From the NCBI GenBank assembly GCA_003991915.1, contig RQTK01000536.1, positions 18,500-82,499 of the forward strand: a stretch of 64,000 nucleotides of DNA, given 5' to 3'. Under the pieces are notes generated by a model, which ran no database searches, had not been told where the DNA came from, and worked only from the letters and a program-made list of their open reading frames with translations. Of this stretch, positions 49,835 through 59,200 are shown piece after piece (position 1 is the first letter of the stretch; every line of letters starts with the position of its first letter). Origin of the DNA: Elysia chlorotica. Its lineage: Eukaryota > Mollusca > Gastropoda > Plakobranchidae. Made by a program: the position numbers and the translations under genes.

Positions 49835-50419
49835 ATGACATCAACCCACTCAACAGGTTATGGGCCCAGTACCAGCAGATATGCTCGATTACTATTCGAT
49901 GGGGACGAACAGAAATATGAACAATGGGAGGTGAAGTTTTTAGGTTATCTTAGACTGCAAAAATTAAGAGATGTAATCCTTAAACCAGCCGACGAAGAAG
50001 TCGATGCAGATAAAAATGCTGAGGTATTTGCCGAGATGATACAATTCCTCGATGACAAAAGTCTATCCTTGATAATGAGGGAAGCTGTAGATGATGGAAG
50101 AAAAGCGTTACAAATTTTGTGTACCTACTATGCTAGCCCTAGCACACCAAGAGTCATCTCCTTATACACAGAGCTGACAACACTAGTGAAAAGTCAACAT
50201 GAATCTCTTACCGAATACATAATAAGAGCAGAGACGGCGGTAGCAGCTCTTAGATCTGCCCAAGAGGAAATTTTGGACAGTCTGCTGATTGCCATGGTGT
50301 TGAAGGGTCTGCCAGCCAGCTATCAAGCGTTTGTTGTAGTCGTCACACAAGCCGAAAAGAAACAAACGTTCAGTGAGTTTAAAGTTGCACTAAGAAGTTT
50401 TGAAGAAACTGAGAAATAG
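49835..50419 (+). CDS. Copia gag-like protein (UBN2-type), 194 aa
   Basis: An intact 194-residue frame opening MTSTHSTGYGPSTSRYARLL. It has the copia gag features: an aromatic LLFDGDEQKYEQWEVKFLGY near the N-terminus, a DDKSLSLIMREAVDDGRKAL segment, and LYTELTTLVKSQHESLTEYI. In active elements this protein forms the virus-like particle. It is closed by TAG at 50417-50419. The zinc knuckle that normally follows is in other frames downstream, so this frame has been cut short by mutation. Confidence 0.7.
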   Translation: MTSTHSTGYGPSTSRYARLLFDGDEQKYEQWEVKFLGYLRLQKLRDVILKPADEEVDADKNAEVFAEMIQFLDDKSLSLIMREAVDDGRKALQILCTYYASPSTPRVISLYTELTTLVKSQHESLTEYIIRAETAVAALRSAQEEILDSLLIAMVLKGLPASYQAFVVVVTQAEKKQTFSEFKVALRSFEETEK

Positions 50420-52230
50420 AGAGCAGGTGCATCTGAAGATTCCATCTTGAAATCGTTCTCAAGAATGTCAACGTCAACAAAGCCTAGACCTACGCCTAGA
50501 CATACAGACAACGTTAAACCCATGCCGCCTAACTTCACAAACGGGTCCATGTTACTAATGTGGACAACAAGGGCATTGTAAAAGAGCGGTTCCAGAATGT
50601 GGTGCAGCTACTGCCAGAAGAGCAACCACACTGACAGCTCTTGTCGGTTTAAGAAGAAAAACAGTGCTATCAGATCTACGAAGGTAAAGGCAGCTCACCA
50701 CCTTGATACCGATGATGACGACCAGCATTCCTTCGCTTTTAAGATAGGAACAAGTGAACACAAACCGAAAATGAGTACAATACTGGTAGACTGTGGTGCA
50801 CCGTCACACATCTTTAATGAAATATCCAAATTTACAAAGTTTGATGACAGTTTTGATCCCAATAAACATTTTATTGAGTTAGCTAACGGTGAGAAGTCAA
50901 ACAAACTAGCTAGAAAAAAAAAGAAGGGAGAGGTGAACATTGAGATGATAGATACTCAAGGCAAGAACCACAGTGGTTCCCGTAAAAACGTTTTATATGT
51001 ACCAAGTTTTCCTCAGAACATTTTCTCTGTGCAGGTAGCAGCACAGAATGGTGCCAGTGTAATCTTTAAACCTGACTCAGCTGAACTAGTTGATAAGAAA
51101 AGTGTGAAATTTGACATACACACGCAAGGTAATCTGTACTATTTGCATATTCAAAATAACGTTATTGATTGTGAAACAGAGACAGTAGAAGATTCAGATG
51201 AAGTGAACTATACCTGTGACCTGGCTGAATGGCACAAAGTACTTGGCCATTGAAATTTTGAAGATATTTTAAAACCTGAGAGAGCTGTGGATGGTATGAA
51301 AGTCAATTAAGTTGAAAAGAAAGATGAGTGTGAGATTTGTTTGCAAGGCAAAATGACTAATGTAAGAAATAGAACTTCTCGTGTTCGCTCGAAAGTCCCA
51401 TTAAAGTTGGTACACACAGATATTGCAGATCCCATTACCCCAGCTTCTAGGGAAGAGTTCAGATATGCATTGTCATTCACTGATGATTTTTCAGGGATGT
51501 CTTTTGTTTACTTTCTAAAGCAGAAGAGTGACACCGTCACTGCTACAAAGAATAAGACCTGACAGTGGTACTGAATTCACATCATGTGAATTTAAATCAC
51601 TGCTTAGGGAAAGGGAGATAAAACATGAAATGTCTGCCCCCTACTCCCCACATCAAAATGGGACTGCCGAGAGGAACTGGAGGACTTTATTTGAGATGGG
51701 AAGATGTATGCTTAATTTTAGAAGGAAAGTTAGAGAAAGAAATGTGGCCCTATGCTGTTAATGCCGCATCATATATATGCAACAGGTGTTTTTGTGACCG
51801 CCTGAAAGATACACCCTATCATAAGTTCACTGGTAGAAGGCCAAATTTATCAAATATGAAACCCTTTGGGAGTCAATGCTATGCTTACGTGCAAGACAAA
51901 AAGAAACTTGACCCTAGATCCACAAAGGGAATATTTGTGGGGTATGACAGGGAAAGCCCTGCTTATTTAGTGTATTTCCCAAGTACAGGTAAAGTTTATA
52001 GACAAAGAGTTGTAAAATTTCTGTCTGAGAAAGACTCAGAAGGTACCAGTAATATTCATCAAGATGATGATACTGATGTGATGAGCTTATTACTAAACCT
52101 GGCCATGAAGAGAAGCCAGAAGAAGAAAAACCAAATGGTGGGAATAATAATCAAAGAAGGTTTCCAAAGCGGGCTACGCGCCCACCAGAATATCTATCTG
52201 AATATGAAACTTGTTATGAAACAAATTTAA
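50420..52230 (+). pseudogene. Copia pol remnant: zinc knuckle, protease, integrase
   Basis: A degraded knuckle near 50555-50600 contains a stop. A complete CCHC knuckle (CSYCQKSNHTDSSC) opens the 50597-51253 frame, which then has the aspartic protease motif VDCGAPSHI (normally DSGA). The integrase zinc-binding H2C2 region is split by a stop after KVLGH and continues as CEICLQGK (about 51340). The catalytic core follows: LVHTDIADP, a frameshift and a deletion near 51545-51560, RPDSGTEFTS, then APYSPHQNGTAERNW with the catalytic Glu. The C-terminal integrase segment (PYHKFTGRRPNLSNMKPFGS, GIFVGYD) extends to about 52200. There are at least three disabling lesions, and the reverse transcriptase is absent. 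Confidence 0.8.
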
Positions 52231-53080
52231 GATGATAAAGACTGCTCTTGAAAATTAAGTATTACAGTTAAACAAATGTTAGAATATTGCACATTATGAA
52301 TTGTGTGAGAAACATGAAAATATGAGTTTTACAGGATTAATAGTCTTGAGGCCTATTTCCTCACTGATTTTCAACTATTTATCTCAAAGAAGCAAATGCT
52401 CATATTTTTTCACAAAAGGTCTTGGTAGTCATTTTCCTTCATATTCAGCATCTTTTTGGCAGGTTATTTCTTGAAAAGATTAACTTTCAGTCTAGAACTA
52501 GACCTAGCTTCATTGATTGTCTCTTGGTGGCTTCCAACGGTGATCCGTATCGACAAACACTTTCTGTCTTGTATGCTTTATATGAGACAAATGATAATTC
52601 TGAGTGATGGGTGAAATCTCTGTGAAATAATAAACGTTTAAAGCAGGTGGAGGTATTTTCAACACTCTTTAATGAAAGATGCGATCAACCAGTCTCTAGA
52701 TCTAGATCTAGCCACCAAGATCAAGCATTGTATGAAGATGATAATAGTCAGGCTAAATATATATGTAGATCTACATTTTGAGAAAGAAAACAGAATTTGT
52801 AAATATCACCCGAAGTTCAGAAATTGACAAGACCTTTTGAGGTGAGTCTTAATCCCTTATACTTCAAGTCCATTAGATAATACTCTGTGCTTTGAATCTA
52901 GCTTTGATTAAATCCTCTGCTGTAGACAATATTTCTTATTGATTAGACAAATTTAGAGCAATTCTTTACATCATCAAATATCACAGAAGTAAAATGTATA
53001 GATATGATGAAAATAGAATTTCAGTAACAAAACTAACATGCAAAGAAAAAAATGAAATTATTCTCAAGTTTAAACAGCAA

Positions 53081-53296
53081 AGAGAGTTGTTGCTTAGCTC
53101 CCAATGAAAGCACTTTAAAGGCTTTATTGTGGAAAGGACCCACACGAACGTCTGACAAGTTTATGAGCTGCCACACAGAGACAGTGTCGGGATACCATGA
53201 CTCTGTCTCAGCCGGTGACATTAAAATGACACAATCCAACTAGTAGGCTACGGGACAAGTCACTAGAGCGGAGCTCCAACCAAGGATCTCCTGAGT
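53081..53296 (-). repeat. SINE copy D (minus), left member of the direct-repeat pair
   Basis: On the - strand the body has ACCGGCTGAGACAGAGTCATG and CCACAATAAAGCC. The 3' tail continues into AAGTGCTTTCATTGGGAGC plus AAC repeats, so the tail is intact here. Bases 53115-53296 are nearly identical to 55970-56151. Confidence 0.75.
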
Positions 53297-53511
53297 CGAT
53301 AATTACGAGCTCCCAAAGGGGACAAGACTTGATTATTCCCTAGAATACCTTTGAAACCTCATTGACCTCCCCTTTTAGTTTGTTTATATTCAACCAACCA
53401 AGCATTTCCTGCCTGTGCCACACCTTTTCTACTTTCATTTCAATCTGCCAAAACAAGTGTGCACTGCTGTTGACTCCATCTGCTTTGTAATCTATCGACA
53501 TCCGAACTCAG

Positions 53512-53919
53512 GTGAGTTATTTTTCTGCTTTAAAATATTTTTTGTATTGAAGAAACATTGAAAAACACGTAGGAATTAACATTTACGTGAAACTTATTGT
53601 AAAAATATGTTTATTTACTTCACAAATTTGATATGACATATATGTCATACCGGGCAGCTTATCAGTTTCGAGCAGCACATATATGGCATAGTGGGCGCCG
53701 GAGGGTTGAAAATAATAAGAGTTCAGATTTTTCCATATAATCATTTACAATTTTGAAATAACTTTATGACAGGAACGTTGTTTTTATGTTAAATATGTAA
53801 AGTTTAATAAAGTTTATTAACTTTTCAACTTCTTTTCTCTGATTTATCTCCATAAGAAATGTTTAAATGCTTCATTATTGAGGCCACTTTTAAGCTTTTT
53901 TTTTTTTTAAACTTTCAGA
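53512..53919 (+). other. Putative 5' UTR intron of the piggyBac gene containing a stray piggyBac-type end
   Basis: A donor (CAG/GTGAGT) at about 53512 and an acceptor (TTTCAG) at 53918-53919, one base before the ATG, suggest a 5' UTR intron. Inside it, 53635-53715 contains GACATATATGTC and GGGCGCCGGAGGGTTGAA, resembling the element's right terminus but not flanked by a clean TTAA. It is probably a fragment of another copy. Splicing is inferred. Confidence 0.4.
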
Positions 53920-55212
53920 ATGCAACAAGACTCTGATTTAGATGATCTGGTCTCTGTAGTTGATCCGAATGAGTCTGATTTTTTCTCCTCTGGAACTGAG
54001 TATGAACCTGACGAAGAGCCTAGCTCAGACACTGACTCTGATGGGGAACCAGTTATGAAGAAGAAAAAAGGCTCTAAATCTGTTTGTTCCAAGACGAAAA
54101 AGAGCGGTACAAAGAAGGGACAAGCTCGCTTCATTGTTTGTGAAGGTGACAGTGATGATGAAGACATGCCCCTTGCTCGTTTACAAGGTTTACTCAGGGA
54201 ACAGCGAGAAGAAGAAGCGCAGCAAGTTGATGCTGATGTTTTATCACAGATGCTGGATGAGCCTATGTGGGAGCGCATGCCTTTCACAGCTGTAGATACT
54301 ACCTTCTCGGGCGCTTGTGAGCCTCCCCCCGAGGACCTAAAAACACCTTATCAGTATTTCACTGAGCTTATCACTGATGCGATGATCGAGAAAGTCGAGA
54401 CAGAGACAAACAATTACGCCTTGCATAAGAGTGGCGTAGAGTTGAAGGCAACCAGTAAGGAAATCAGAACTTTCATTGCCATCTACCTCAAGATGGGTCT
54501 GATGAAAGGCTACTGCCTACGCGCCTACTGGTCAAAAGAGACTAGGTATCCTCCAGTTGCTGATCAAATGACACGGAACCGCTTCCTGAAGATCGCCAGA
54601 TTCATCCACTTCCAGGATAATAACGCCCCAAACGACTCTGACAGAATCTGGAAAATCAGGCCATGGATTGCTCAACTTCGCAAAAATCTAGAGAAAATAC
54701 CCCCAGGCGAGCACCAAAGCGTGGACGAGGTGATTGTTGCTTTCAAAGGCAAGAGCTGCATAAAGCAATATATAAGAAACAAGCCTCACAAATGGGGTAT
54801 CAAGCTGTGGGCCCGTGCTGGAAGTGAAGGCATACTTCATGACTTTGATGTATATCAAGGATCTGCCAGCACCAGCAAATCTGAGCTGGGCGTTTCTGGA
54901 GATGTCGTCATGAACATGACAAAGAAATTGGAGGAGGGGAAGGGTTACAAAGTCTATGCAGACAACCTCTTTAGCAGCCTCCAACTTGTGAAAAAACTAA
55001 AGGAAAAGAAAATTTGGTACACTGGGACTGTGAGAGAGAACCGCCTCAAGGGATGCCACTTAAAGCCCGAGAAAGAGTTGAAACGGGGTGAGAGAGGAGC
55101 CATGGATTCTTTGGTGGATGTGGATTCCAATATTGTTGCTCTGCGGTGGTACGACAACAAAAAAGTTGACGTCATCTTTTTCTTCTTTCATAACGTGACA
55201 CGTTTGCAATAG
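53920..55212 (+). pseudogene. piggyBac transposase, N-terminal two thirds, rearranged
   Basis: The 430-residue frame opens with an acidic N-terminus (MQQDSDLDDLVSVVDPNESD) and a Lys-rich patch. It then enters the DDE_Tnp_1_7 domain: TPYQYFTELITDAMIEKV, LKMGLMKGYCLRAYWSK, RFLKIARFIHFQDNN. The first catalytic region is HQSVDEVIVAFKGKSCIKQY, and the second is KVYADNLFSSLQLVKKL. Genuine sequence stops at KKVDVI (55177), where an inverted duplication begins; the last 12 residues are read-through. The third catalytic motif (GGVDxxD in this family) is missing, so the copy should be inactive for cutting. Confidence 0.85.
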
Positions 55213-55526
55213 GGTATTTTCCTACGAAAGAAGAGATGACGTCAACTTTTTTGTTGTCGTACCACCGCAGAGCAACAATATTGGAATCCACATCCACCAA
55301 AGAATCCATGGCTCCTCTCTCACCCCGTTTCAACTCTTTCTCGGGCTTTAAGTGGCATCCCTTGAGGCGGTTCTCTCTCACAGTCCCAGTGTACCAAATT
55401 TTCTTTTCCTTTAGTTTTTTCACAAGTTGGAGGCTGCTAAAGAGGTTGTCTGCATAGACTTTGTAACCCTTCCCCTCCTCCAATTTCTTTGTCATGTTCA
55501 TGACGACATCTCCAGAAACGCCCAGC
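54885..55526. repeat. 293-bp inverted repeat of transposase sequence around a 56-bp spacer
   Basis: Arms 54885-55177 and 55234-55526 are equal in length and reverse complements; both encode LGVSGDVVMNMTKKLEEGKG through ALRWYDNKKVDVI. The spacer (55178-55233) reads on the - strand as the natural continuation of the transposase (SSFVGKYPIANVSRYERRK). The right arm plus spacer is therefore one contiguous inverted piece of transposase. The left junction has AGATGAC-type and the right junction GCTGGGCG microhomology. A transcript crossing it would form a long, nearly perfect hairpin. Confidence 0.9.
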
Positions 55527-55559
55527 AGGCCGTCCACGCTTGAAAATTCATCCACAAAG

Positions 55560-55766
55560 GGGAAGAGCGTCTGTGAACAGCTTCCGTGTGCAGATGTAAG
55601 ACTTGATGGGGTTGATCACAGGCCTAAATGGGGTACCAGGCAAACATGCAAGATGCCATCATGCAAAGAAAAATCTTTTGTGTACTGCACAAAATGCAAT
55701 GTACATTTGTGTTTGAACAAAACCAGGAACTGTTTTGATGAAGTTCACACAAAAGCTACTTTTTAA
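55560..55766 (+). pseudogene. piggyBac transposase C-terminal cysteine-rich domain
   Basis: After the inverted arm, the + strand resumes transposase coding: RLDGVDHRPKWGTRQTCKMP, then CKEKSFVYCTKCNVHLCLNK and CFDEVHTKATF-stop. The spaced Cys/His residues fit the C-terminal zinc-binding domain that recognises the transposon ends. The exact join with the inverted arm near 55526 is uncertain. The section between the RYERRK region and this domain is deleted. Confidence 0.75.
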
Positions 55767-55776
55767 TGTGCCCAGC

Positions 55777-55973
55777 ATGACATATATGTCCTATGTAAAA
55801 AATGATATATAAACACCCATTATGACATATATGTCATATGCTATATTTCAGTCAAAATTCATATTGTTTTGTTTTTTCTTGCATGTGCCTCTTTTTAAGC
55901 CTTATTTATGTTTGTCTAGAAAGTTAAAAAATTTTTTGCCAAAAATTTGTCATCCTGGGTTCTAGAGGGTTAA
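55777..55973 (+). mobile_element. piggyBac right terminal region with TTAA
   Basis: The element ends CCTGGGTTCTAGAGGG-TTAA (TTAA at 55970-55973). Inside are two copies of the palindrome GACATATATGTC (about 55780 and 55826), probably subterminal binding sites. No matching left end reading TTAACCCTCTAGAACCC was found upstream. Confidence 0.65.
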
Positions 55974-56151
55974 AGGCTTTATTGTGGAAAGGACCCACAC
56001 GAACGTCTGACAAGTTTATGAGCTGCCACACAGAGACAGTATCGGGATACCATGACTCTGTCTCAGCCGATGACATTAAAATGACACAATCCAACTAGTA
56101 GGCTACGGGACAAGTCACTAGAGCGGAGCTCCAACCAAGGATCTCCTGAGT
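55970..56151 (-). repeat. SINE copy E (minus), right member of the direct-repeat pair
   Basis: 182 bp nearly identical to 53115-53296; differences include GTATCGGG against GTGTCGGG and CCGATGAC against CCGGTGAC. It starts exactly at the TTAA of the piggyBac end and lacks the SINE 3' tail that copy D still has. The SINE was therefore cut here by the insertion or by a later exchange. Confidence 0.8.
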
Positions 56152-56181
56152 TGAAAGCCGGTATTTTATCCCAGGGCTTAT

Positions 56182-56197
56182 CCCCCCCCCCCCCCCC
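56182..56197. repeat. C16 homopolymer
   Basis: A run of about 16 C residues in the 3' flank of the DUF547 gene; the length is error-prone. Confidence 0.9.
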
Positions 56198-56275
56198 AAT
56201 GTTCTTAATTTTAATATACATCAAAACAATGAAACAGACACCTCCTTGGCCCAGCAAGTATGCCATACTTAATCA

Positions 56276-59200
56276 TCAGGCTTTGGAATTTGTGGACCAG
56301 TCATATGGGAGAAAAGATAGCCTGTAGGTGCCTTTCTTCATCAGCGTTTGTAGGTCTGTCAACTTCTGGCCTTCCCCCATGTGGTCTGCAACAAACTCCA
56401 GTAGCTGATAACATTGGAAAAACGACATGTTAAAAAGATTGAATATTTCAGTTATTCTCTAAGCACATGTACAATGGAAACAAAAGAAAATAAAGTTCTT
56501 TATGCAATACAATTTTTGACAACCAGTCCTTCACAATCGGTCTGACATGATTGAGTGACTAATGTCCTTGACGCCTAATATCAACATAAAAACAACATAC
56601 TGAATAAAACATTTATTACACATGTCTAATCTTCACCTACTGAGAAAGCAGATGATGTGTATTTTTCCATGGTCAGTTAACATAGCGTTAATTTACAAAT
56701 ATGACAAAACCAAAGCCAGCTTTACAACTGATCTAAACAATCGCAATACCACAGAAATGGATTTACATCTGATCTAATCAGCCTTCAATGCTAGTTTATT
56801 AACGAAGATCTATTTCAATTGTAATTTGAATGTTTTGAGTCATTCTCAATAGATATCAGTACCACGATAATAAACTCTCTGGATTTAAATGGTTCATGTT
56901 ATATTTGGGTTAATTTTCTTTGATTGATATAGATAGGACAAGTGAAAGGCTATATGAAGACAAAATTATGCTCTAATTATATAAGAAAACAATGAATTTG
57001 GATACCATTACCTGAAATAAACAAAATGAAAGAAGAAAGTAAGCTCTACAAATAAAGGATGTAGAACAATAAAGATAAACAAACAAGCCAGGAAAGAATT
57101 AATATAACAAACAATTTTTTCTTTGCTTTAATTAAAGAAAACATTGCACACAATATCTAATCTATAATTACCTCTTTATCATTGCTGCCAAAGTCGACTT
57201 TATACCACTTGAAAATGGAGGAGAGTTGGATGCTTTGATTGCTCATATCAATCTGACACCCATCACTGTTTTCAAGGAATGCTGCAGCTGCTACTTTCAA
57301 TTCCTTATAGATATCCTGAGGAGAGCAAATTTCTATGTGGTTACCATTAAAGCAGGGGAAAAATTAAAAAATTTTCAAGTGCAGAACTTCACATGTACCA
57401 AATAATAGACGCACTGTATTAAATCTCTTATATTTTTACGCCAAGCTCGGTAAATGAAAAAAAAACAACTGGATATAGAATATGCAAATCGGATTTAAAA
57501 TTCAAAATTAGTCAACACCAAGGCTATAATTTAATAATAAACAATCCATACAATTTTAGTCCTTGGGTATTAATGAGCCACTAAAAAATTACATAAACAT
57601 ACAAAATTAATGGATACCTCTGCAGTATATGTTTTGATTGGAGGACAACTCTTAGCCCCACAAACAAGGCCAAAATGAATAAGTGGCTCATGTGTAACCA
57701 AGGCCACTTCCAGACGGGGATCCTTCTTGCCAAAAGGATTACAGAACTGCCCTGGGAAGGATGATAAAATGTATAATGAGATTTGAATATATCTAAATTC
57801 AATTTTTGTTATGCGCACAAGTGAGTGATACATAAAAGTCCTACTTATGAACGCGATTTGCATATTGACTCACTATTCTGTCATTTTAAGTAGTTTGTTC
57901 TTCAATTAGTTTATCTAACCATTTCTCGATCCTACTCCATCAACCACTAGACCTTGGTGTACATTCCGTTTGATTCGGGAAACTTTGTCTTAATCTCTCA
58001 GTTTCTCTGGTCGCTTTTTTCCTTTTGATTTCGGAAAACCTAGGGGAACGTAAAATCCTTAGTTGTCGGTTGCTATTGGGAGACACAAGGCCTTGGGCTC
58101 GAAACAGCATGAGCGTTGTTTACCAGTTCCCGAAGTTTCTGGGGAACTTAAGCGAGGTCCAGGGGAACGGAGCAGTCTGAGTCTTTCCTTTTATCCGCGG
58201 ACATTTGCCGCTCAGTAGTTAGTGCAAGGTGAGATTTTTCTGGACCATAAATCAGTACCACTGGAATACCCACGGGAGAGGGACCATCTATCTGTGTTCC
58301 GGAGCTGCAGTTTGGGTCTAGTTGTATTCTATTTTCTTTACCACTGTAAGGTGAAGCTACAGCAAGACTAATGTTTCGATTTGGATGTACATGTACTGAT
58401 CTTTTCGTATTAAAGTTATTTTTAACTTCAAATTGTTAAACTTTTCAGAAAGTATTGTGTTGTTACCTTGGGTTGACTAAACACTGAGCATATTGTTGGG
58501 CAATATTTTATGGCATATAATTTGGAATATTGTTGAGAATTTTTTAAAGCTTTGCGTAGACTTCTTAGGCATTTTGATTTAGGTACTATCTATCCGTGTA
58601 CTTTCTATTTTGATTCACTATCCTAAATATTATTATCTATTCATTATTCGCTTTATGTATGATGTCATCTATGGGGCAAATGGTCGGTCTGTGACTGTCT
58701 GTGTTCTCAAATACGCATGACGGTCCATTAAACTAGTCATGTTGGTGTTGTAGCTATCAACTTTATCCCAGGCACAGTCTTTGGTGAATACAATAGCAAG
58801 AAAATTGTTCATAGTCAATGATTCTGTTTCTACTAGTTATAAGGCGTTTTTGTTTTCCTGACTTTTTTATTTCCATCTCAAAGGAAATGACAAAGTGGTC
58901 ATAGATGCACTTGTCTTCAACCTGTAGATTAGATATAGACTTTGTACTGTCCGTCAGTACCCAGTCAGGTACATGGCCCCTTTTATGTGTTGGTTGGTTG
59001 ACTAGTTCACATGTAAGTTATACAGGTCTAGTACCTGCCTCAAGATCCTTATGTCTGGATCTGATGGATTGTTGTAGTGGATGTTAAAGTCACCAATTAT
59101 GATTGGCCGTGTTTGAAATTCTTATTTATGTGTCTAAACACGGCTCTTGGATGTTCAGAGAAAGTCAGTGGATCAAACATATGCCTCCTCCTCGTCGGTT

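Larger units (their letters stand above)
49334..52690 (+). mobile_element. Defective Ty1/copia retrotransposon (gag-protease-integrase, no reverse transcriptase)
   Basis: The coding order gag, CCHC zinc knuckle, protease, integrase is that of Ty1/copia. The sequence after the integrase C-terminus (52230-52650) contains no reverse transcriptase or RNase H motif. A purine-rich GCAGGTGGAGG near 52646 could be the polypurine tract at the 3' end. I could not find matching LTRs. The element is orphaned from its replication enzymes. Confidence 0.75.

Noticed and set aside
52250..52610. Reverse transcriptase hidden downstream of the copia integrase
   Set aside because: I looked in all three + frames for YxDD and flanking motifs and found none; the sequence is AT-rich and without domain content.
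55236..55457. Open frame on the + strand inside the right inverted arm
   Set aside because: Antisense shadow of the transposase; identical to the antisense frame of the left arm.
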